Shown: piece after piece, positions 53,601 through 63,305 of the stretch
Layout: every line of letters begins with the position of its first letter
How positions within the stretch are numbered: the stretch's first letter is position 1
Assembly: GCA_036245525.1 (NCBI GenBank)
Contig: BTPG01000003.1
Coordinates: forward strand, 160,317,532 to 160,381,531
Reading direction: 5' to 3'
DNA: 64,000 nucleotides
Source of the DNA: Semisulcospira habei
Lineage: Eukaryota > Mollusca > Gastropoda > Semisulcospiridae
Position numbers and translations under genes: made by a program
The notes under the pieces: generated by a model
The model's input: only the letters and a program-made list of their open reading frames with translations
Told to the model about the DNA's origin: nothing
The model's database searches: none

Positions 53601-54031
53601 AGAATACACCAGTGTGTAAAATAAGTTTGACTAAAATAGTTCAAGGGTAGTGCCAGAATAGCTTGGCGCCTCTAGGCAACAAGCTATTCTGGCACCACCC
53701 TTGAAATAAAGCCATCGGCCTACAGAAGTACTATAATGTAACTTGCATATGGCAGTGCACAAATTTGAAGCTTTTAGCCTCAGTATGATATGGGTTTTAA
53801 TAAGTATGTGTAAATTCAGCACCACGATAATGCGATCTCAAATAACGCTTTCTGACTTCACGGCTCCCAGATACCGCAATATACTAAGGCTGACCTGTAA
53901 TACGATTATCTCCAGCTGGGGCTGAATGTGCTAAGTATAACAGCTCAATCACATCAAAATATTTCCTTCTTTCTTTTTTGTTTTTGTCTGGTATTTCCTT
54001 TTGTCTTCCTTACACAGTGACCTCAACTCAC

Positions 54032-54155
54032 CAGGAGTCCGGCTTGAGTCGCCTGAACGTGACACGTTTCCCCAGCAGACACCCCTCCACACCTTTATTC
54101 TCGTCCTGACGCAGCATCGGGTGCGCCGTCCAGTCCTCATAATCACCACTTGCGC
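54032..54155 (-). CDS. Sort1: Sortilin exon 2: 10CC module, first part
   Basis: A 124-nt exon. GC completes a Cys begun by the last T of exon 1, then ASGDYEDWTAHPMLRQDE to GVEGCLLGKRVTFRRL and KPDS, leaving TG for exon 3. It carries cysteines 1 (shared) and 2. EGCLLGKRVTFRRL aligns with DGCILGYKEQFLRL of vertebrate sortilin. The acceptor is CGATTTTTGCAG and the donor GTGAGT. Confidence 0.9.
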
Positions 54156-54212
54156 CTGCAAAAATCGGCCAAAAATCAAACCATCACTCTAGCCTGTTGC
54201 ACCAACTGAGGT

Positions 54213-54394
54213 TTAACCCTTTGCAAGTCGGTAGCGATTTTTGTCACGACGATTCCTGCAAGGATCATCGTGATTAAAAATCACTTCTGACACCCAATTA
54301 GCCCTTTCTTTGGCTGTTCGTAGCACTTGCTGTCGAGGTGACTCCTGCAGGAATCACCTTGACAAAAAGCGCTTCCAACAGCCAAAGGGATTAC
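54213..54394. mobile_element. Tandem M4 and M3 palindromic MITEs in sortilin intron 1
   Basis: The first, from TTAACCCTTTGCAAGTCGG, has arms around GATTTTTGTCACGACGAT. The second, from TTAGCCCTTTCTTTGGCTG to AGCCAAAGGGATTA, has a central ACTCCTGCAGGAAT. Together they fill most of this 287-bp intron. Confidence 0.6.
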
Positions 54395-54442
54395 AAGAAT
54401 AAACAACTGACAGAAGAGTACAGAGCTCTACTGATCACTTAC

Positions 54443-54719
54443 ATTGCTTGGTCACAACATCTGCAAAGTCGATGACGTTGGCCGTCCACTTTTTGTCAGG
54501 CATGGTGTATCCCCAGATAGCCACAGTCATGGACTTGCCGCCTGGCTCCGTTAACAAGCCAGTGTGGTGGATGGTTTGGTTGGTGAACTCATACTCATGC
54601 CAACACCGCCCCTCATCTGTGGAGAATTTGATGATCCTGGGTGTTTCATCCTGAAGGGAAATGGCCACGATGATGCCCCCAGAGTCCAGAATGGCGTAGG
54701 AGTGTGGACCGTCAAGAGC
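54443..54719 (-). CDS. Sort1: Sortilin exon 1 of this window: end of VPS10p propeller
   Basis: A 277-nt exon, phase 0 in. It encodes ALDGPHSYAILDSGGIIVAI, an Asp-box STDEGRCW (S-x-D-x-G-x-x-W), the block HHTGLLTEPGGKSMTVAIWG and ends at ADVVTKQ plus one base of Cys. Each block aligns with vertebrate sortilin (GPHHYTILDSGG, FSTDEGQCW, FTGLASEPG, MNISIWGF). An NQT sequon is present. Function: lumenal ligand binding by a type I sorting receptor in Golgi and endosomes. The donor is GTAAGT. The acceptor follows a run of 23 C. Earlier exons are not in the window. Confidence 0.92.
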
Positions 54720-54723
54720 CTGG

Positions 54724-54750
54724 AAGGGGGGGGGGGGGGGGGGGGGGGAA
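54724..54750 (-). promoter_or_regulatory. Poly-C polypyrimidine tract of exon 1 acceptor
   Basis: On the minus strand about 23 C followed by TTCCAG form the 3' splice site region. G-runs of this size on the other strand can form quadruplexes, and their length tends to vary. Confidence 0.7.
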
Positions 54751-54822
54751 GAATTTGTAACAGTAACAGTTTTTTGTTTCAGGTAAAATAGCAGTTGCAT
54801 GATGCACAGATACAAATTGGCT

Positions 54823-54917
54823 ACTTAACAATTTGGCTGTCAGTAGTGCTTTTGTCGCGATGACTCCTGCAACAATCACTGTGACAAAAAGAGAATCTAT
54901 GCCTCTTGCAAATGCCA
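54823..54917. mobile_element. Decayed M3-type MITE
   Basis: TTAACAATTTGGCTGTCAGT begins a palindrome with GACTCCTGCAACAATCAC near its centre. The right arm is eroded. Confidence 0.5.
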
Positions 54918-55632
54918 AGCATGCAACGCACTACCCTACAGCTATTGCTGTTTATCCATCCCCCCTGCAGTGTATTTACAGCTAAATCAAGTACACTGGA
55001 GTCCACTTAACAAGAATTTCTGGGGACAGAGAAAATTAGTTTGTGTAAAACGTATTTCGTGTTAACCCACACGGCTGTGCAGTTAGCCCTATTTCGCACT
55101 CTTTAGTTTGGCCCGCCAGCTGCTGCTGTGGTATGCGGCCGCCACTCCCCGCAGCGAGCAGGCTATCTAAGTCACTGTATGGCGCCAACTATTCCTTCTA
55201 TAATCTCTGTAACGGACTACTGATGTGTGGTGTGTTGTTTCTGTGTTTAATGTTCTCTATCTCCTCTTCAACACTTTTCTACATATAACCGTTTGACACA
55301 CTTGTGTACTGTTGTCTGCTGGTTCCTGTGTTGGTGGTATTATTTGGATTACGCTTTTATTAAGGGTGCAATCCGAGGATAAAGACAGGTACAGTGTTTG
55401 CGTGTGACTGAACTGAGCCGCACAGTACTGAGTATGTCTGAACATTCATTCTTTATTCTGGAATACTTTTGGTATTGTGTAATCCCTGAGCTTTATGCTC
55501 TGCTTATAGCCTCCAGTATTCTCTGTGATGCTGTTCAGTAATAGTATCAGATACTAACTCTTGTCTGCTCATTTATATTATTATGGTTCCTTTGTTCCAA
55601 ATGGTGTAGTCTAAGGAAAAGACAGTACAGTT
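54918..55632. other. Sortilin intron, no gene seen
   Basis: Mixed-composition intronic DNA. The next upstream VPS10p exon was not found here. Confidence 0.5.
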
Positions 55633-56030
55633 ATGGCGGGAATAAAACATACACAAGAAACTGTTGCACACACAGAAGCCTTTCACTTTAAAAGGTTAAA
55701 TTTTTTATGTAGAATATGTGGAGGAAGGTCAAAACGAAGACTTGATGAAAAACCAATCAAACTGTGTGAAATGTATGTAACTGAACTTCAGGAAATACAT
55801 GGAATCACTGTAAATGAAACTAGTGGACTGTTTTACTCAAATTCGTTTTGTGTAAAAAAAATTTTTTTTTAAAAATGTTACCAAAGACTAATGAAACTGA
55901 AAAAGAAATCATCTGCTCGCACTCTTGAGTCTGTAAACCATGCAACTGAACAAGCTAACATGATATGGACAACTTATGATCCATCACTCGACAGCTCTGA
56001 CTGCACTGTGTGTAGTAGGAACTTTTCGTA
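55633..56030 (+). pseudogene. RAG1 N-terminal-like fragment, frameshifted
   Basis: The first frame (55633-55872) encodes FLCRICGGRSKRR, a lone Cys in KLCEMYV, and HGITVNE. After a poly-A/poly-T tract at 55855-55875 the homology shifts frame and continues as CYQRLMKLKKKSS, IWTTYDPSLDSSD and CTVCSRNF, then stops at about 56030. The CxxC, Cys pair, Trp and CxxC series matches the zinc-binding N-terminal region of RAG1 and resembles molluscan N-RAG-TP elements. It is similar to 14252-14533. The start and element borders are unknown. Confidence 0.55.
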
Positions 56031-56165
56031 GGAACAAACAAAAGTGAAACATAATTAACGAACAACCGGAAAAAAGGAGACGTAATTTAATTCAATTACA
56101 AAAACTGTATTCATCCCTGAAAGGGAAATTCTAAAAACTTAATATAAAGGAACCACCAGTGTGAT

Positions 56166-59100
56166 CCTCGCGCTGGGACCATATGGCGTTGAGGCGCGTC
56201 CCCTGGGTGGTGAGAGGGGTGCACCGAATGAAATAAGGTGCCGTGAACCAACATGGTCTAAGGGAAGGTGACCCCGACAGAAAACCCCTGATCCTCCTAG
56301 TAAGGGGGTTGGGCGTGGGGGTAAGCTTCCCCACCCTGCAAAAAAGGAAATAGCTACAAAAACGCCGACGAAAAGACTAACAGTAATTCCTTTCCTGGAG
56401 GAGGAAGGTTCTTCTACCAGAAGACTTATGACGTCCTGTGGTGAAAGCCGGAAGTCTTTGGAAGCCACAGGACCGAGCCGCCACTCTATATCCAGGGATA
56501 CAACCATGGGCACATGGAACGTCAAGACCATGTACCAGAGCGGCAAGGCCGCCCAGATAGCAGCGGAAATGCAAAAGTACAACCTTTCCCTGCTAGGTAT
56601 CAGTGAAGCCTGATGGACGCAGTCTGGCCAGAAAAGGCTGTTAAGTGGGGAGATGATTCTGTATTCAGGTCATGAAGAGGAGAATGCCCCCCATACAGAA
56701 GGTGTAGCATTCATGCTGTCACCAGTGGCACAGAGAGCGCTGATGGGCTGGGAACCTCTTGAGCCAAGAATTATCACAGCAGCCTTTAGAACCAAGAAAA
56801 AGCTCAAGCTGAACGTCATCCAGTGTTATGCGCCCACAAATGACAGTGCCGAGGAAGAGAAACAAGAGTTCTATGACCGACTCCAGAGTGCCTTGGACAA
56901 ATGTGCGGAGCAAGACATCACCATCGTCATGGGCGATTTAAATGCCAAAATAGGGGAGGACAAGACCGGATACGAAGAGGTGATGGGGAGACAGGGACTA
57001 GGCTCGGAGATGAGTGAGAACGGGGAGAGGTTTGTAGACTTTTGTGCTCTAAACCGACTTGTCATTGGAGGCAGCATCTTCCCACACAGAAGAATACACA
57101 AAGCAACTTGGGTCTCACCTGGCCATACAACAGAGAACCAAATAGACCATATCTGCATTAGCAAGAAATTTAGAAGATCCCTTCAAGATGTTCGAGTGAG
57201 GAGGGGAGCAGATGTCGCCTCCGACCACCATCTGCTTACCTTAAGAATGAAGCTCCAGCTAAAGAAAAGCCGCACAGAGACAACAAGAAGACAGCGCTAT
57301 AATGTAGGCCTCCTGAGAGAAACTGGAGTTAGAGAAGAGTTCAAACTGGTGCTGTCCAACCGGTTTCAAGCGCTACAGGATCTAGTAAATGAAGAGGAGG
57401 CGGTCACCACAGAGCAGCAGTGGAAGGCAGTTAGAGAGGCGCTGAACTCAACCTGCAAAGACACTGTAGGGTTCAGGAAACACCATCACAAGGACTGGCT
57501 GTCGGCACAGACCTTGAAGAAGATAGAAGTGAGGAAGCAGAAGAAAGCAGTTGTCAACAACAGTCGCACGAGAGCAGCCAAAGTAAGGGCACAGGGGGAA
57601 TACTCGGAAGCCAACCGCGAGGTGAAGAGGATTATCAGGGCAGACAAGAGGGCCTACACAGACAGCCTGGCAGCAGAGGCAGAAAAGGCAGCAGGCAGCG
57701 GCAACATGAAACAGCTCTACGACATTACCAGAAGATTGTCAGGCAAGTATGGCCATACAGAAAGACCAGTAAAAGACAAAGAAGGCAAGCCTATTGCAGA
57801 CAGAGCAGACCAACTTGACAGATGGGCCGAGTATTTTGAAGAGTTACTGAACAGACCTAGCCCACCCGACCCCCCAGACATCCAGCCGGCAGAGACCGAC
57901 CTACCCATCAGCTGTGACAGACCCAGCCGGGAAGAGATCAGAAGAGCAGTGGCATTTTTGAAGAACGGCAAAGCAGCAGGCCCATATGGCATCCCAGCTG
58001 AGTCTCTGAAAGCAGACCTAGAGACAACAGTGGACATGCTGTACCCACTGTTTGGAAAGATCTGGGAAGAGGAGGTGATGCCGGCGGACTGGAAGGAGGG
58101 GTACCTAATCAAGCTTCCCAAGAAAGGCGACCTCAGCAAGTGTTCCAACTACAGAGGAATCACCTTGCTGTCAGTACCAGGAAAGGTCTTCAACAGGATC
58201 ATCCTGGAGAGAATGAAGAGCTCCGTTGACCCCCAGCTAAGAGACCAGCAAGCAGGATTCAGGAAAAACCGATCATGTACAGACCAGATCGCCACTCTCC
58301 GCATCATCGTGGAACAGTCTCTGGAGTGGAGCTCCCCGCTGTACGTCAACTTTGTGGATTATGAGAAAACATTTGACAGTGTGGACCGAGAGACTCTGTG
58401 GAAACTCCTACGACACTACGGTGTACCCACAAAGCTCGTCCGCCTGATCAAGAGCAGCTACGATGGCATGACATGTCGCGTGATCCACGAAGGGCAGTTC
58501 ACCAGGGAGTTCCAGGTCAGAACTGGTGTCAGGCAGGGGTGTCTGCTGTCTCCGTTCCTCTTCCTACTGGCCATAGACTGGGTCATGAAGATGACCACAG
58601 AGCACAGACGAAGTGGAATACAGTGGACACTGTGGACACAGCTTGACGACCTCGATTTTGCAGACGACTTGGCATTACTGTCCCACACTCATCAACAAAT
58701 GCAGGACAAGACCACGAGGCTTGCTGACATCTCGTCCCAAGTGGGCCTCACCATTCACAAACAGAAAACAAAGACAATGAGGCCGAACGCAACCAGGGAA
58801 GAACCAGTCTTGCTTGCTGGCACCCCGTTGGAGGAGGTGGAGTCCTTCACCTATCTCGGGAGCATCATAGACAAAAAAGGCGGCACTGATGCAGATGTCA
58901 GAGCACGAATCGGTAAAGCCAGAGCAGCCTTTCTCCAGTTGAAAAAAGTGTGGAGTTCCAGAGAGCTGTCACAACACACCAAAGTCCGGATTTTCAACTC
59001 CAATGTAAAAGCAGTTCTCCTATATGGAGCAGAGACTTGGAGATTGACAAAAACCACAGTCAACAGAGTACAGGCCTTCATGAACAGTTGCCTTAGAAGA

Positions 59101-59444
59101 ATTTTGAAAATCCACTGGCCAGAGAAGATCAGCAACGTCAGACTCTGGGAGAGAACAGAGCAGATAACAGCAGAGAATGAAATTGGGCGAAGAAGATGGG
59201 GATGGATCGGTCACAGTCTGAGAAAGCCAGCTTCCAGTATCACTAGGCAGGCATTGTCATGGAACCCCCAGGGAAAGAGGAAAAGAGGTAGGCCGAGAAA
59301 CTCCTGGCGTCGAGACCTCCAAGCAGACATCAAGAGACTGGGAACCACCTGGAGTAGAATCGAAGGAGAAGCACAGGACAGGAGTTGCTGGAGGTCTCTC
59401 GTCGACGGCCTATACCCGGGTAGGGGTGACAGGCGTAAGTAAGT
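56166..59444 (+). mobile_element. Full-length RTE-like LINE, one in-frame stop
   Basis: An 11-bp duplication, ACCAGTGTGAT, at 56155-56165 and 59445-59455 sets the borders exactly. A 5' UTR of about 260 bp, one ORF and an (AAGT)n tail make 3.28 kb. Truncated relatives lie at 34217-34432 and 63399-64000. It inserted into a ~52-bp tandem repeat and is antisense to sortilin. Confidence 0.9.
56428..59442 (+). pseudogene. RTE-like endonuclease-reverse transcriptase with TGA at 56611
   Basis: From ATG 56428: GTWNVKTMYQSGKAAQIA and LLGISEA, then TGA (56611-56613), then WTQSGQKRLLSGE. The remaining 929 codons from 56653 are open. EN motifs are VIQCYAPTND, VMGDLNAKIGED, TENQIDHI and ASDHHLLT. RT motifs are LIKLPKKGDLSKCSNYRGIT, YVNFVDYEKTFDSVDR (box A), GVRQGCLLSPFLF (box B) and DLDFADDLALLS (catalytic). 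The stop is probably CGA to TGA. An LDDLDFADD repeat-like region is normal for the family. The break is young. Confidence 0.9.
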
Positions 59445-59450
59445 ACCAGT

Positions 59451-59590
59451 GTGATATGCTTAGGACCCGTTACTTGTGTTCGTGTTGATATAAAGGCCTC
59501 AGTGTGATGTGCTTCAGACCTGTTATTTGTGTTAATGTTAATATAAAGGAACCATTGTGATGAGCTTAAGACCTATTACTTGTGTTAGTG
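59451..59590. repeat. ~52-bp tandem repeat, nearly three units
   Basis: Units begin GTGATATGCTTAGGACC, GTGATGTGCTTCAGACC and GTGATGAGCTTAAGACC, and contain TTGTGTT and AATATAAAGG. Part of a unit (AATATAAAGGAACCACC) also lies at 56141-56157, so the LINE split the array. Confidence 0.75.
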
Positions 59591-60298
59591 GTTATGAATT
59601 TATTGTGTAAACCCAAGTGTACGGCATAAACACAGTACACACATGCTGGGATCAGCATGTTTGTGTTGATCGTCTTGATGGACCTAACGGATTACCAGCT
59701 TACCAGCTTCTCAGTAGTTGAGTACTTTCTGACGCTGGTGTTGCTCTAGCAGAAAAGGAACCCGAATTCCAGTAAGTGATAACAGTAGAGGCTAGAATGC
59801 TGCGTAGATACATCAACTTTTCATCCCACAGAAATATGACATGCACAACAGATTGAGCTTGAAAGTTAATGCCATTTTTTGTCAGTGCATGTTCATTGTA
59901 TTGCAAATATGAAATGTAACTACTCTTCAAGGTGTGCTGGTAGTAAGCAGCATGGGCATGTTTAGTATGAAAAGAAAGCAAATTTTATCAGCTACAAATT
60001 TACACTATGTTATAATGACATTTTTGAGAAAAAAACGCATTTTGTGAATGTTCAGTTACTAACACTTTTCAGCGTTTCCGATCCAGTGCGCCGGTATGCG
60101 GCTGTCGGCAGATACACATAGCGTAGGGTAATGGTAGAGCACTCCTTTCTAGCACCATGAACAGCTCTTCCAGTCTGCCTGAGGAGGCGCGCGCTAATGA
60201 TTAATTGCCCCCACGCGCAGCTACTGCCACAGATGGCTTATCTTGCACTCAGTGGCACCTGTCCGCTCCTAACTAAAAGTATGGTTCTGCACAGCCAT
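59591..60298. other. No gene seen
   Basis: AT-rich sequence, then a GC-richer block near 60080-60260 of unknown nature. No splice-consistent sortilin exon was found. Confidence 0.45.
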
Positions 60299-60519
60299 GC
60301 CCATATCATACTGAGGCTAAAAGCTTCAAATTTGTACACTGCCATACGCAAGCTACATTATAGTACTTACAGATAAGGATATAGACCAATGGCTTTAGTT
60401 CAAGGGTGGTGCCAGAATAGCTTGGCGCCTAAAGGCGCAAAGCTATTCTGCCACTACCCTTGAACTATTTTAGTCAAACTTATTTCACACACTGGTGTAT
60501 TCCGAATGATAAAGGTTAA
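60299..60519. mobile_element. piggyBac-like MITE, family M1
   Basis: Same layout as 35667-35892 in the opposite orientation. The right end is GATAAAGGTTAA, and the left TTAA is lost (ATGCCCATATCATACTGAGG). The core hairpin arms are nearly complete. Confidence 0.7.
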
Positions 60520-61585
60520 CCGATTTAGACTAAACCTTGTACACAGTCTGAAAAAAGAGAGTGTGTGGAAGATGTGTATCCGAGTGTGCCCTGCCCTGGA
60601 GGTTAAAAGTGCACAGTATCATACTTTACCTGCTTACTCTGAATAGGAAAACAATAGACCACATGCATACAGCTCGTGAATTTAATGTACAAACCATCTG
60701 GAAAACAATAATCCATCTGATAAAACAGCTCCGTAACCATGTGCAGTGTAGGAGCTAGTGTGCTATTTTTAGCTGTGTACCAATGTGTAAGGCAATACTA
60801 TGAACGCTTCGCGTTGATCAGTGTCAAGATCCTTGGAACTGCTGTTTCCACTCTTTGTGGCACTTTGTGTCTATTGCTCACAAATCAGACCTGTATCTAT
60901 TTTATCACTGTTGTACTGAGAAATGAAAGATCAAACACTAAAAACGACTGACTATGAATGAATAAACGTACAAGATCGGCAGAATACAGAAACAGTATCA
61001 GTTGAGATGGCAGTAATTCCCCCATCTCGCTCACTCCCGCAGCACATCACAGTCAGTCTTTTGTCTTTGGTTGAATAAAGAATGGGAAAGGAAAAATCTC
61101 ATCTAGACTAACTCGCTTTGCTTATCACTGACCGATCATTTTCAGAAACAGGGCTCTGTGTAAACAATGTGTAGTCCTCCCCTCCCTCCTTCACCCACCA
61201 CTACCACCCTCCCCCTTGCGGGTCAGTGTGTGTTCGGAACCTCCGGTGGACGTATGTCCATCATCTTCCTCCATCACTTGTGGAGGTAGGTGGTGTGTAC
61301 CGATACACACGAGCGCACCTGTTGAGCACTAGTAGCTGCAAACAACAGACAGCCTCGGCCATCAGCGATGCAGATCAGACTGTGGTATGAAAGTTAATAT
61401 GTGGTCATTCAGGTGTGTTCAATATTGCATAACGGAGTTTGCAGGTACTTCTGTAAACAAAGCTTCCGCGTGCAGAGTTACACGCAGGATGGCATCATCT
61501 CAGTCCTTGGTATGGTTATTCGTGTTAAACAGGTGAAAATACTAAAAATTGTTTTAAATACTAAAAATTGTTTTAAATACTAAAA
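60520..61585. other. No gene seen
   Basis: Mixed DNA with a pyrimidine-rich stretch near 61170-61220. Near 61545-61590 a ~20-bp word (CTAAAAATTGTTTTAAATA) repeats about 2.5 times beside DIRS-E. No sortilin exon was recognised. Confidence 0.45.
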
Positions 61586-61872
61586 ATGTATTTTTCTTTA
61601 AAATAAATTTTTCCGAAAAATACTTTGTTAGTTTGTTGTGCATTGCTACACAATCAGGGAAGTAACTCTCCCTGTCCCCTGAGTAGCCTCCCCTCCTCAT
61701 GACATGGTGCCTTCCCATCAGTCTTACTATTAGCGACGGGCGGCAAGCGGGGTAGGTGGGAGGGTGCTTTGAGTAATGCCATCGGTAAGTATTTTTCAAA
61801 AAAATTTATTTTAAAGAAAAATACATTTGTTTCTTCCAAAAACATTACCGATGGCATTACTGTTAGGAAGAA

Positions 61873-62366
61873 TTAATTTTTCTCTAAAATATATTTTTTC
61901 GAAAAAATACTTACCAACCCGGGAGGCACTCGGGGAACCCTCATTAGGGCTGAGAGTAGCCTCCCGTCCCAGTCTATCTGGGCACCCAGAACGAAGAAAA
62001 ACACAGTGCACCCGAAGCACAATCCTTGAAAAACACACACAGGCACATAAATCCAAGCACACAAGACTGAAGGAACACAGTAATCCACAAAAAGTAGTCC
62101 AGTGAAAAACCATTAGCAACGGTCTGTGGAGCGAAAGGCTAACATGTCTGAACTTTAGAGCTAAGTACAAACGACTGATTTGTGATTGGGACACGTAGTG
62201 GGTGCCCAGATAGACTGGGACGGGAGGCTACTCTCAGCCCTAATGAGGGTTCCCCGAGTGCCTCCCAGGTTGTGAAGGAACACAACAAGTTCTTAGGCTA
62301 AAATTGGGTAAGTAGTTGACACTTCCAGACAGTAATGTCATCGGTAATGTTTTTTAGGAAATAAAT
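61873..62366 (-). mobile_element. DIRS-F, ~490-bp internally deleted element
   Basis: Two inverted blocks (about 61918-61990 and 62198-62272) plus DIRS-type outer ends enclose only ~200 bp without coding sequence. The DIRS-E sequence GGAAGAAT ... AGCGAAGAGGAGGGTGCTGCC is interrupted exactly by it, as comparison with 2838-2870 shows. Confidence 0.7.
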
Positions 62367-62465
62367 AGCGAAGAGGAGGGTGCTGCCCCTATTGCCTACC
62401 CCAGCGGTAACTCTTAGTCAAGGCCCCTGAGGCGCAAACTCCCGACGATTTCAGCTAAGAGTTAC

Positions 62466-62810
62466 CTATGGCGCCATCGGCACCGGGAGGGAGTGTTGCG
62501 CCGCAGCGATGTCCCCCACTAGCGCCAGGTTTGCTTGTTGGCCAGAGAGGTCTCGGAAGCAGAACTGTGCAAAGGTAGATTCTGTCCGCCAGGCCACAGC
62601 TGCCACAATGTCCTTGACAGCACAGTTGCAGCCGAAGGCGACACTGGCTGCAACGGCTCTGACCTCATGCGCCCTTATCTGTAGCCTCATAGCACTCCAC
62701 AGGGAGAGGTCTTCATATGCGGAACGTATGACTCCGCGGAGCCAGGCGGATATAGTCTGGGTGGAGATGTCTTCCCGGCCCGGTGTTAAGGGCAGGAATA
62801 GGCGAGAAGG
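62466..62810 (-). pseudogene. DIRS-E tyrosine recombinase, catalytic Tyr lost
   Basis: It encodes LQIRAHEVRAVAASVAF with the HxxR motif and KDIVAAVAWRTESTFAQFCF. The residue corresponding to the catalytic Tyr (FYLRD in the other copies) is Cys, so the enzyme would be inactive. The N-terminal half is missing and replaced by LINE sequence. Confidence 0.75.
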
Positions 62811-62918
62811 TCCCCTCCCAACACTTGGGATCCAAAGGACCAAAAGCTCACGAGTATTTTTAAGGACCAATCCAACATGGTACGACCTGGGTTAGCACAG
62901 CTCCTTAAAAACCGGCCA
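62811..62918 (-). mobile_element. I-clade LINE 5'-end fragment joined into DIRS-E
   Basis: About 108 bp matching 423-514 and 45467-45530 (CACTTGGGATCCAAAGGACC onward), ending at AAAAACCGG. Only the 5' end of the LINE is present, which ordinary 5' truncation cannot produce. Confidence 0.7.
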
Positions 62919-63305
62919 GGTTGTCGAACGCGAAGCGAAATGCCGCGGTCTCTGCACCACACAAACATGTGATAAAGAAGGATACAGAGCAAAGCCGAGT
63001 GAGCCCCCCCTCCCCCCCCCCCCCTGCTTTTGGATGTAGGATACAACTGTCGTGTTGTTGGAGAGAATCAGAACCTCCTGATGTCTGAGGTGAGTCTCCC
63101 ATGCGACGAGAGCAAGCCACACCGCCTTCAATTCCAACCAGTTGATATGTCGCCTGAAAAGGTCCGTCGGCCACTGGCCGGCTACAGTGCAGAAGTCCGG
63201 GAGGAGGTGAGCGCTCCACCCAAGAGGCTCGCGTCCGAGCAGAGTGACAGGCGGGGGAGGGGGGAGGATAGGGGAACTCCTGTAACAAGCCACACTGGGT
63301 CCATC
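62919..63305 (-). pseudogene. DIRS-E RNase H fragment
   Basis: The minus strand shows LELKAVWLALVAWETHL and LILSNNTTVVSYIQKQG, matching the RNase H of DIRS-A and DIRS-B with Asp changed to Asn in the SDNST motif. A C-run near 63012-63024 shifts the frame. Confidence 0.7.

Larger units (their letters stand above)
50441..53800. mobile_element. MITE family M1 split by an RTE-like LINE
   Basis: The left remnant TTAACCCTTATCATTTCAGA and right remnant 53601-53800 (ending GATATGGGTTTTAA) join to an M1 copy like 35667-35892. The LINE entered near one end of the MITE. Confidence 0.75.

Noticed and set aside
17695..54719. SorLA or SorCS identity for the host gene
   Set aside because: The membrane span follows the ten-cysteine module directly, and no EGF, LDL-A, FnIII, PKD or Leu-rich parts occur between them.
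56653..59442. Host gene of the craniofacial development protein 2-like type
   Set aside because: Proteins so named in databases are often LINE endonucleases. Target-site duplications and RT motifs show these are RTE-like LINEs; the same applies to 50484-53549.
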